Below are positions 42,195 through 49,876 of a stretch of DNA of 64,000 bases, piece after piece; the stretch's first letter is position 1, and each line of letters begins with the position of its first letter. Under the pieces are notes generated by a model, which ran no database searches, was not told where the DNA came from, and worked only from the letters and a program-made list of their open reading frames with translations. The stretch spans positions 308,908-372,907 of the forward strand of contig DEXK01000013.1 of assembly GCA_002364085.1 (NCBI GenBank), written 5' to 3'. The position numbers were made by a program, and so were the translations under genes. The DNA is from Balneolaceae bacterium UBA3186. Its GTDB lineage: Bacteria > Bacteroidota > Rhodothermia > Balneolales > Balneolaceae.

Positions 42195-42686
42195 ATGAGA
42201 TTAATTTTATTGATCATAGTCGTCTTATTTGCCTGTTCCGATGATAAAAGTAGCTTTATGAATAAGCTTCCGGAAAAGGTTAAAATAGATGGCGTTGCCA
42301 AGGGTGAAGTAGATGGGATTAGTATAAATTGTTTTATTGATTTCTCTTCAATTGAAATAAAAAAAGAGAATGGAAATACCTATTTAGATTTCAGTGGTTA
42401 TGCCGGTAGAAGTGCTTTGCAAAATGATGGCAGTGGAGTTGCATTCGATGCCTTAGCTGCAGGTTCTTTTAGAATTGATTTTTCGAATAAGGACGAAATA
42501 ATTTTGATAGATACTTTTCATGTACCTAATGATCCTCCTGATTTTTGGGGTGAATTGCTTTTTCTTGAAGGTGAGTTAATTGATGATCAAAAGTGGAGAG
42601 GAAAATGGACTTGTTATCCATTTTATACTAGAGGAGATACCATAGGTAACATAAATGGAAATTGGAACTTGTACGAAGCAGATTAA
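42195..42686 (+). CDS. Lipoprotein of unknown function
   Basis: This 163-residue protein has a lipoprotein signal (LLIIVVLFACS). The rest is beta-rich (VDGISINCFIDFSSIEIKK, NTYLDFSGYAGRSA, SFRIDFSNKDEIILIDTF) and ends WRGKWTCYPFYTRGDTIGNI. No family is recognised. The gene is AT-rich compared with the atp genes and is bracketed by two identical terminators, so it forms its own transcription unit. Confidence 0.72.
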   Translation: MRLILLIIVVLFACSDDKSSFMNKLPEKVKIDGVAKGEVDGISINCFIDFSSIEIKKENGNTYLDFSGYAGRSALQNDGSGVAFDALAAGSFRIDFSNKDEIILIDTFHVPNDPPDFWGELLFLEGELIDDQKWRGKWTCYPFYTRGDTIGNINGNWNLYEAD

Positions 42687-42760
42687 ATTTTTTTTAATTC
42701 TATCTAATCTCAAAAAAGAAAGGCAATCAAGTAAAATATCATGTTACCTGCCTGCTAAGA

Positions 42761-42795
42761 AAAGCCGGTTTTCGAAAGAGAATCGGCTTTTTTTT
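42761..42795 (+). terminator. Terminator, exact duplicate of the atpDC terminator
   Basis: Same stem, loop and eight-base T-run as 42055-42089, with all 36 bases 42761-42796 identical. It ends the lipoprotein gene. Confidence 0.85.
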
Positions 42796-42839
42796 GTACT
42801 AATATTTAATGTATTATTTTGGATTAAAAAATAATACGT

Positions 42840-44225
42840 ATGAATAATAGATTATTAATTCTTGCTACTGTTGTAGCTTCTTTAGGTGGTTTACTTTTTG
42901 GGTACGATACAGGCGTCATAAACGGTTCTCAATTTTACTTTTCTAAATTTTTTGAACTTTCAACTTTTATGAAAGGTTGGGCGGTAAGCAGTGCCTTAGT
43001 GGGTTGCTTTTTAGGAGCTATTATCGCCGGTTTCTTAAGTAATTATTTAGGAAGGAAAACGACTTTAATATTATCAGCGGTTCTTTTTACTCTGTCAGCT
43101 TGGGGATCAGGATTACCATCATTTTTCCCACAATCTATTGAAATCTTGATTTTCTTCAGAGTATTGGGAGGGTTAGGAATTGGTATAGCTTCGATGACTG
43201 CCCCAATGTATATAGCTGAAATCTCTCCTGCAGCTAGTAGAGGTAAAATGGTTACCTATTATCAGGTAGCAATAGTGACTGGTTTTTTTGTAGTATTCTT
43301 AGCTACCTATTTTATTGGAAGTTCGATGACTGAGATTGAAAACTTAGAATATGGATGGAGATACATGTTTTGGTCTGAACTCATTCCCTGCATTCTATTT
43401 TTAGGTTTGTTGTTTTTTGTACCAAGAAGCCCAAGATGGCTAGTGATAAAAAACAGAACAAATGAAGCTTTAGATATTCTAAGATCAATACATGGAGAAG
43501 AACTTGCAAAAAAAGAATATGAAGAGATAAAACTTTCAATAGTAAACGACAATAAAAAGGAATTAAAATCAATATTAAGTAAGTCTGTTTTACCTGTTAT
43601 TATTATTGGTAGCGTGTTATCAATCTTACAACAAACAACAGGTATAAATGCCGTTTTATATTATGGCGCTGATATCTTTGAAAAGGCTTTAGGTTTTGGG
43701 CAGGAGGATATTTTAAAACAGCAAATACTGTTAGCAGGTATAAATTTCATATGCACATTTATTGCTATGTATTCTGTAGATAAGCTAGGTCGTAAACCAC
43801 TTATTATTTATGGATCTTTAGGAATGTTAGCCGGGTTCTTACTACTTGGCATTACACTTATGAACAATCAGGTTGGCTTACTTTCTTTGATCGGTATTTT
43901 GATATTTATAGGATCATTTTCTCTATCTATGGGGCCTGTAACTTGGGTTTTGTTATCTGAAATATTCCCAAACAGTGTACGTAGTAAAGCGTTATCCATA
44001 GCCGTGGCAGCACAATGGGCCGCTAATTATGCTGTTTCTCAATCTTTTCCGGTAGTAGCTGAAAGCACTGTAAATACAGAAGGGTTTTGGAATAATTCTT
44101 TGCCGTATTTCATTTTTTCAGGATTTATAATTCTCTTGATCATTTTTACACTCAAATTTATTCCTGAAACTAAAGGCAAAAGTCTGGAAGAATTGGAAGA
44201 AATATGGGAAAATAAATATGCTTAG
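42840..44225 (+). CDS. Sugar porter family MFS transporter
   Basis: A 461-residue transporter with 12 membrane helices. Sugar-porter signatures are present in order: GGLLFGYDTGVINGS in helix 1, NYLGRKTTL after helix 2, PMYIAEISPAASRGKMV, VPRSPRWLVIKN before the central loop, QQTTGINAVLYYGADIF in helix 7, and PETKGKSLEELE at the end. It resembles bacterial proton/sugar symporters such as XylE and GalP. The sugar is not identifiable. A DUF4350 gene follows 21 bases downstream and is likely co-transcribed. Confidence 0.92.
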   Translation: MNNRLLILATVVASLGGLLFGYDTGVINGSQFYFSKFFELSTFMKGWAVSSALVGCFLGAIIAGFLSNYLGRKTTLILSAVLFTLSAWGSGLPSFFPQSIEILIFFRVLGGLGIGIASMTAPMYIAEISPAASRGKMVTYYQVAIVTGFFVVFLATYFIGSSMTEIENLEYGWRYMFWSELIPCILFLGLLFFVPRSPRWLVIKNRTNEALDILRSIHGEELAKKEYEEIKLSIVNDNKKELKSILSKSVLPVIIIGSVLSILQQTTGINAVLYYGADIFEKALGFGQEDILKQQILLAGINFICTFIAMYSVDKLGRKPLIIYGSLGMLAGFLLLGITLMNNQVGLLSLIGILIFIGSFSLSMGPVTWVLLSEIFPNSVRSKALSIAVAAQWAANYAVSQSFPVVAESTVNTEGFWNNSLPYFIFSGFIILLIIFTLKFIPETKGKSLEELEEIWENKYA

Positions 44226-44246
44226 TACTCACTTATAGAAATTAAA

Positions 44247-45152
44247 ATGAGTAAAGCATTATTTATAGTATTGATAAATTTTATGTTCATCTGGTCTGTA
44301 TCAGCTCAACAAAGACCCGATACCACATTCATTCCTGAAATTGTTGAACCTTTGTTTGATGTGTCTGTTGCACCGGTTATATGCATAGATTCAGCCCACA
44401 ACAATTTGCACACATTGGACGTTGGTTTTTCACCTTTTGCACGTTTAATGAAAGCAAACGGTTTTCAGATGCGAGACTTGAGTTCTTCTGTTTCAAATAG
44501 AGAAGTACTTTTGAGTTGTGATATTTATGCAATTATCAATCCGCTGCATAAAAGTAACCTGGGTAACTGGGTGTTACCTAATCCTTCAGCTTTTACGGAG
44601 CAGGAAATCAAGGAGATCAATCAGTGGGTAAATCAGGGCGGTAGATTATTTTTGGTGGCGGATCATATGCCGTTTGGGGGAGCTGCTTATGATCTGGCTC
44701 ATTCTTTTGGATTTGAATTCAGCAATGGCTTTGCCCGATTGAAAAAAGAAGGAAATCATCCGGATTATTTCTCTCGGCAAAACGAAAGATTAGAAGAGCA
44801 TCCAATGCTGGCAGGAGAAATTCAATCCGTTACAACTTTTACCGGCAGTGCTTTTAGATATCCTGAGGAAGCTGAACTTATTCTGTCTTTTAAAAAAGGA
44901 GATATTAGCCTTGAACCGGAAATTGCATGGCAGTTTGCTGATACCACAAAAACCATTGATCTGGAAAATTACGCACAGGGAGCTGTGATGAATTATGGAA
45001 AGGGAAAACTAGCTGTATTTGGTGAGGCAGCAATGTTTACAGCACGGGATATAACCAATGAAAACGGTACTTTTAAAGTGGGTTTTAATTCCCGCTTAGC
45101 TCCAAATAATCAGCGATTTGCAGTGAGATTGATGAGGTATTTGGTGGAGTAA
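44247..45152 (+). CDS. DUF4350-like exported protein
   Basis: A 301-residue protein with a signal peptide (ending VSA). The mature region resembles the class I glutamine-amidotransferase-like DUF4350 fold (CIDSAHNNLHT, DIYAIINPLHKSN, INQWVNQGGRLFLVADHMPF, KGKLAVFGEAAMFTA). The usual nucleophilic Cys is absent, so it probably binds and does not hydrolyse. It is likely co-transcribed with the sugar porter. Its stop codon overlaps the first base pairs of the attC-like site at 45151. Confidence 0.78.
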   Translation: MSKALFIVLINFMFIWSVSAQQRPDTTFIPEIVEPLFDVSVAPVICIDSAHNNLHTLDVGFSPFARLMKANGFQMRDLSSSVSNREVLLSCDIYAIINPLHKSNLGNWVLPNPSAFTEQEIKEINQWVNQGGRLFLVADHMPFGGAAYDLAHSFGFEFSNGFARLKKEGNHPDYFSRQNERLEEHPMLAGEIQSVTTFTGSAFRYPEEAELILSFKKGDISLEPEIAWQFADTTKTIDLENYAQGAVMNYGKGKLAVFGEAAMFTARDITNENGTFKVGFNSRLAPNNQRFAVRLMRYLVE

Positions 45153-45208
45153 CGGTTTGGCTATGCGTAGTGTCCCGAAGGGCATTGCGTATAGGTTTTG
45201 TTGTGGGT
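45151..45208 (-). other. attC-like recombination site at the 3' end of the DUF262 cassette
   Basis: Read on the minus strand it runs ACCCACAAC ... GTT. The arms CTATACGCAATG and the facing CATAGC-type sequence form a long wobble-paired stem (45159-45172 with 45183-45194) topped by CCC-GAA-GGG. The first part (CAACAAAA ... ATACGCAATG) matches the site at 48934-48987 in the same orientation. The ACCCACAAC end is complementary to GTTGCGGGT at the other cassette boundary. Confidence 0.6.
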
Positions 45209-45209
45209 A

Positions 45210-47228
45210 TTACTCTATTTTTAAGTTTCCTTCAATTTCTCTCGGTCTCTTACTTTTAAGTATGAAGCAATAAGAGTTGTCTTCCGCAATTGCTATATGG
45301 TTTGTTTTGTTGTTATCATTTAAAAGACTTTCTTCTTTAATTAGTCTCAATTTCCAGTTTGGAAACGATGGTGGGCTCTGAAAAGATTGAGCCATTTGAG
45401 ATGGACTCTGATTTTGAAGTCCTAGAACGAATTTTTTAAAGTATTCTCTGAAGTACTCATGATTTATGCAGTATTCTACTTCTCTGAATCTATCAATTAG
45501 TCTTCTTTTTGTTGATTTTGCAATATGCCAATATGACCACCAATATGAGTAAAATTCATATTCGCCATTGACTTCAATAGTTAGTAGGGCACGTCTTATG
45601 TCGTTACCTAAACTTTTTTCATTATTAAAATAGGTGTTAACCACATCGGAAACTGAAACGAATAAATCAGCATTGAAATTTTCAGGATTTAAGTCATAAC
45701 CTATGCAATGAAATAGAAAAGTTATCTTTCCACGAAGCAACTCATTGTCTTCAGCTTTGAAGATCAATTCCTTAAGACCACTATCGTGCTGAATTAGTCT
45801 TGCTTTTTCTATTTCTTCGTTTATTTGATCGCGAGCGTATTGTGATTTTAATGTTGGTTTTTCTGAAAGAAACTTATAAATGTCTTCACATCCATCTGAA
45901 AGTTCATTGATAAGATTAATGACACCATCAAAAGACTGAGGACTCCTGACTATATCTGGCCTTGAGCCATCTTTGTCAATGTCAGCCCTAGAAACAATAT
46001 TTCGAATTACACGCATCCAATCTTGATAAATGTCATTTGGACCATGTTCATTCTTTTTGAAAAATACTGATTCAGCAAAGAAGAGTACCTTTTGAGTATA
46101 AGTTGCACTATCCCTTTGAACTGTGGATGAAGAATTATCATCATAAACTATCATGGATAATAAAGAGCTCTTTGGGGCATGTCTCCACATCGGGAAAGGA
46201 AGCTTTAGACTTAAGTAATTGGTCAGAATTACTTTTTCACTGTAAGCATTAAAAGTAGATGTAAGATACTTAAAGCTTCTTTGAGAATAATGATTCGGTC
46301 TAACTTGAGTTGGATCTTCTTGAAGTTGATTTAGCAATTCAATTCTTGATTCAGTTGAGTTTAGTCTTTCAACTGAATGCATTATCATAGCAATAGCAGA
46401 TACGAAGCGCGTTTGTGCAGCATCTATAGTATCCTCCTTCCTGAAATGATCCCAGAAAAAGTCTGTCCAATCATTGTCTATTTTAGTGCTAAAGCATTCA
46501 GATAGGGGAAGACCTTCTTCCCAGTTCTCTTCATCAATGCGTTTTTGGAAACCTGCCTTAAAATTTTCAAATGGGGTCAATAACTTTCCTCTTGCATTCA
46601 TTTTGATATACAGGTCATCCGTCAATCCCATGTTTTCAAGCTCAACGAAATAAAACTCGATAAGATTAGATGAAATCTTTTCATACAAATTTTCTAAGGC
46701 GAAGAAGATTTCGTGAATTGCATCGATTGTTCTAAGCATAGCTTCAATCGTTGGGTCTCTAACCCATGAAAGGTAGAACCAGTTTTTGTCAATTATGGCT
46801 TCACTTAACTTTTGGTTATTGGGTATTTCTTGAATTGACTCTTCAACTAGTGCCTTACAAAATTCACGTGAAGAGATCCTTGTTTCGTATGAAAAACGTG
46901 TCAGTAAATCACGGATGTCCTTGCCAGCTGAATTACCATCTTTTATGCTCGCGTACCAATGAAGCAGGAATAATGTGGTAAGTCGTTGTTGACCATCTAG
47001 AGGTTGAAATTTTCCATCAATTATACTTCCATAAATGAAGTCAAGCTTAATAGGATCTGAGTTTATGAGGCAGGAATGAAGAGCATTGAGAAAGTTATGT
47101 CGAATTTCTTTTTGACTTTCACGGCCTTGTGCATAGTCTCTTTGAATAATTGGAATTTGAACTTCATAGTCTTTTAGAAGGTCTAGGAAATTCAAAATTC
47201 GACCTGTGTAGTTTTGTGAATTAATCAT
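45210..47228 (-). CDS. DUF262 (GmrS/ParB-like) protein, probable defence component
   Basis: A 672-residue protein. The N-terminal DUF262 nuclease-like domain is clear: IPIIQRDYAQGR at residues 25-36, FIYGSI at 64-69 and LDGQQRLTT at 77-85, with MNARGKLLTPFENFK further on. The DGQQR motif is the ParB-like NTPase/nuclease signature of GmrSD-type restriction enzymes. No DUF1524 HNH domain is seen, and the long C-terminal part is not recognised. It overlaps the upstream DUF262/DUF1524 gene by eight bases, so the two are translated together. A role in restricting foreign (perhaps modified) DNA is inferred from the family. Confidence 0.85.
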   Translation of the reverse strand: MINSQNYTGRILNFLDLLKDYEVQIPIIQRDYAQGRESQKEIRHNFLNALHSCLINSDPIKLDFIYGSIIDGKFQPLDGQQRLTTLFLLHWYASIKDGNSAGKDIRDLLTRFSYETRISSREFCKALVEESIQEIPNNQKLSEAIIDKNWFYLSWVRDPTIEAMLRTIDAIHEIFFALENLYEKISSNLIEFYFVELENMGLTDDLYIKMNARGKLLTPFENFKAGFQKRIDEENWEEGLPLSECFSTKIDNDWTDFFWDHFRKEDTIDAAQTRFVSAIAMIMHSVERLNSTESRIELLNQLQEDPTQVRPNHYSQRSFKYLTSTFNAYSEKVILTNYLSLKLPFPMWRHAPKSSLLSMIVYDDNSSSTVQRDSATYTQKVLFFAESVFFKKNEHGPNDIYQDWMRVIRNIVSRADIDKDGSRPDIVRSPQSFDGVINLINELSDGCEDIYKFLSEKPTLKSQYARDQINEEIEKARLIQHDSGLKELIFKAEDNELLRGKITFLFHCIGYDLNPENFNADLFVSVSDVVNTYFNNEKSLGNDIRRALLTIEVNGEYEFYSYWWSYWHIAKSTKRRLIDRFREVEYCINHEYFREYFKKFVLGLQNQSPSQMAQSFQSPPSFPNWKLRLIKEESLLNDNNKTNHIAIAEDNSYCFILKSKRPREIEGNLKIE

Positions 47229-48912
47229 TGGTTTCCAAATATTTATCTAGCACTGTGTAAAGGTCTGTTTCATAATTCTCTCGGTCTTCTTCCGTCCAAA
47301 AGGATATTTTTGGTGGGTATTCACTAAAATATTTTAGGAAAACATTTTTTGTGCAAATTGGAATAAAGACACCTGCTTTATCTCTGCTAATAATTGTCTT
47401 TCTTTTCAATGGAAAAACTGCGTTTTTATATCCTCTATTAGTTTCTGAATCCAAAAGTGTCAGATTGGAAATGTCATTTATTGCGTCATCTCCAAGTTCA
47501 GAATTGAAATGGGAAACGATGTCTTGAAAAAGGGCTTTAAAATCCTCTTCGTTATTTACATTACATATTTCAGCTCTTTCTTTGAGACTTACACCTTCAG
47601 GTTTTGCGTCATCTATGAACACTTTTGCATCATCCAGCCAATGGTTTCGATTTCTGTCGGGAATAGCATCTTTGATTGAGGTAATATGTTCAATATCCCA
47701 GCTTTCGGTTTTAAAAAGGTTAAAAGGAAAATAGGAGTTGTCATCTGGACTATTGAGCATTGTGAGAATGTTGTAAAGAAGTAATGCCTTTCTTACCTCT
47801 TTCTTATCTTGATATTGCAGATTCTCCAAATCTATATTCTTCATTGAAGAAGTAATCAATGTGTCTAGGTAGGCTCCGAATTCGTTTTTTGTTAAGTTAT
47901 TTGATTCCTTATATAATCTTTCAATAGATATTTCATTCACGGTAATTAAGAATCCGATTTTATGATACCATTCTCTTTTTGAATACCATTCGTTAAACCG
48001 TTGATAATACCCTTTAATTCTTTTCCAATTCTCTTCAATAGTGATTTGACTGCTATTTGTAAAGAGCCTTGAGAAATATCTAAAGGTGGAGTAAGGGTCT
48101 TTATGATCTTTTTCTTCATTCATCAAGTTGAAGATGAATTCAATTCGATTTACTTGAGTCTTGTCACCTGTTAAAAAATACCATAATCGATCATTCTGAA
48201 GACTGTGTTCAATGTTGTCCCATTCTGATGAAATTTCAAGTTGTTTTAGCCTAAGCTGCTCTGGGTTTGCACCTATAAAGTTAGAACTATTAAGGAAGAG
48301 TGCTTTTATGAGCTCACTATTTGTTAAGGGGATTTTTCCAATATTAATTCTAGTGAAAATGGAAATAGGATTTTCAGTTTTCGATTCGTACCAAATAACT
48401 TTTGAGTTATATCGAAACTTTGATCCAAACTCCTGTTTATCAAAGTTTATTCTTCTCTCCTCGAACCATTTTGCTATTGTCTTATAAGCTTGTGAGATAT
48501 GAAAAAAATCTGAATTAGTTTCATTTATGATTTCTTCATTCAAATCTTCTAGAAATTTAGAAGTTTCCATTCTTGTCTGATACTCAAGTTCAAACAGTTT
48601 CTCTCTTCGATTTTCAACAAAGTCTTGATTGAGATAATGTAGTATTAAATAGATAGTGGTTAAGCGCTGCTGTCCGTCTATTACTTCAAACTTTTTTGAA
48701 GAGGGATTAATTTCCTTGATAACGATCGGTTGAAGGCAATACCAAGTTTTTTCATCAGAGTTATCTATGACTCTTGGCTTGAACTCATTGATATCGTTCA
48801 AAAGGTCAATTACCTCTTTTTTTGTCCATTTGTAACCTCGCTGATATGAGGGGACAAAAAACGAATATTGATTAAGTTCACTTACAGTTCTTAATTCTAA
48901 TAAATTGTCCAT
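47221..48912 (-). CDS. DUF262-DUF1524 (GmrSD-like) nuclease, probable defence component
   Basis: A 563-residue protein with both halves of a GmrSD-type enzyme. The DUF262 domain has PSYQRGYKW (residues 21-29) and FEVIDGQQRLTT (75-86). The DUF1524 HNH-like domain has DIEHI with His409, then NLTLLDSETNRGYKNAVFPL (from Asn483) with a following KR pair. GmrSD and relatives cleave glucosylated or otherwise modified phage DNA. It is the promoter-proximal gene of a two-gene operon and is transcribed away from the adjacent recombinase, as the first gene of an integron cassette would be. Confidence 0.88.
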   Translation of the reverse strand: MDNLLELRTVSELNQYSFFVPSYQRGYKWTKKEVIDLLNDINEFKPRVIDNSDEKTWYCLQPIVIKEINPSSKKFEVIDGQQRLTTIYLILHYLNQDFVENRREKLFELEYQTRMETSKFLEDLNEEIINETNSDFFHISQAYKTIAKWFEERRINFDKQEFGSKFRYNSKVIWYESKTENPISIFTRINIGKIPLTNSELIKALFLNSSNFIGANPEQLRLKQLEISSEWDNIEHSLQNDRLWYFLTGDKTQVNRIEFIFNLMNEEKDHKDPYSTFRYFSRLFTNSSQITIEENWKRIKGYYQRFNEWYSKREWYHKIGFLITVNEISIERLYKESNNLTKNEFGAYLDTLITSSMKNIDLENLQYQDKKEVRKALLLYNILTMLNSPDDNSYFPFNLFKTESWDIEHITSIKDAIPDRNRNHWLDDAKVFIDDAKPEGVSLKERAEICNVNNEEDFKALFQDIVSHFNSELGDDAINDISNLTLLDSETNRGYKNAVFPLKRKTIISRDKAGVFIPICTKNVFLKYFSEYPPKISFWTEEDRENYETDLYTVLDKYLETND

Positions 48913-48933
48913 TCAGTTTTTTATTTGAGTATT

Positions 48934-48987
48934 ACCCGCAACTTATGTATACACGCATTGCGTGTATGCCTGTCTTATTTTGTTGCG
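48934..48987 (-). other. attC/attI-like palindromic site beside the recombinase
   Basis: The CGCAAC (48937-48942) and GTTGCG (48982-48987) cores are complementary and enclose a 9-bp palindrome, ATACACGCA-T-TGCGTGTAT (48949-48967). In the minus orientation it shares CAACAAAA and ACGCAATG with the site at 45151-45208. GAGTATTACCCGCAAC (48927-48942) is an inverted match, 14 of 16, to 45200-45215 at the far cassette end. Confidence 0.6.
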
Positions 48988-49035
48988 TATATACATTCTA
49001 TTTTATTACTATACGAATGTAATAGATAATGCTAT

Positions 49036-49872
49036 ATGCTGCAACGCAAATTAATACAGAAGTTTGAACGTAGATTAAAAGCTCAGAGATTTAGCGTTAA
49101 TACCATTTCAAATTATTCAAGCGCTTTAAAAATGGCACTTAAAGAAATGAAACAATCCGGTGTTAAGGCTTTGCCTTTAGAGCTTATCGAAAGGTATATC
49201 AACTACAAAATTAGTGAACATAATATTTCGCATTCTTATCAAAGAAATATAATTGCAGCACTCATTAAGTATCATGACTTAGTTTTGGAAAAAAACTTGC
49301 CGGCAGAATATTTATACCCAAAAAGAAAACAAAACAAGATCCCGGATGTGTTATCTCAGAATGAAGTAAGAAAACTTTTTTCGGTGATCACAAATATTAA
49401 ACATAAGGCAATCCTTCAAACCATTTATTCCGGCGGGTTAAGAATGTCTGAGGTTCTTAACTTGAAAGTTTGTGATATCGATTCTGATAGAATGATCATA
49501 AAAATCAGGCAATCTAAAGGCGCCAAAGATCGAGAAGTAATGCTGGCTGAGAAGTTGCTATCATTATTGCGGGAGTATGTTACCGAATATCAACCCAAAG
49601 AATATTTATTTGAGGGGCAAAAGGGCGGGAAGTATTCTTCAAGAAGTGTTCAGCAAATTATGAAAAGAGCTTTAAAAAAATCCAACAACACTAAAAATGC
49701 TACTGTACATACTTTAAGGCATAGTTTTGCTACACATTTGTTGGAATCAGGAACAGATCTAAGATATATTCAGGAATTTTTAGGTCATCAATCAATTCAA
49801 ACGACAGAAAAATATACGCATGTAACTAAGGTTGGTAAATCAAACGCTAACAGTCCGTTAGACACTCTTTAA
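49036..49872 (+). CDS. Tyrosine recombinase, integron-integrase-like
   Basis: A 278-residue site-specific recombinase. The N-terminal SAM-like core-binding domain spans residues 1-95. Catalytic residues are Arg136 (GGLRMSEV), Lys161 (QSKGAKDR), His225-x2-Arg228 (HTLRHS), His251 (LGHQS) and Tyr260 (TTEKYTHV). The C-terminal YTHVTKVGKSNANSPLDTL closely resembles the end of IntI integrases (SPLDxL). The extra helix that IntI proteins carry before the HxxR box is missing, so it sits between XerC/D and IntI. It is divergent from the DUF262 operon with a palindromic site between them. Confidence 0.9.
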   Translation: MLQRKLIQKFERRLKAQRFSVNTISNYSSALKMALKEMKQSGVKALPLELIERYINYKISEHNISHSYQRNIIAALIKYHDLVLEKNLPAEYLYPKRKQNKIPDVLSQNEVRKLFSVITNIKHKAILQTIYSGGLRMSEVLNLKVCDIDSDRMIIKIRQSKGAKDREVMLAEKLLSLLREYVTEYQPKEYLFEGQKGGKYSSRSVQQIMKRALKKSNNTKNATVHTLRHSFATHLLESGTDLRYIQEFLGHQSIQTTEKYTHVTKVGKSNANSPLDTL

Positions 49873-49876
49873 ACTC

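Noticed and set aside
45200..48942. Simple transposon with terminal inverted repeats around the DUF262 pair
   Set aside because: The 16-base ends are inverted, but no transposase lies between them and no target duplication was seen. Each end belongs to a larger palindromic site in direct orientation, which fits a cassette better.
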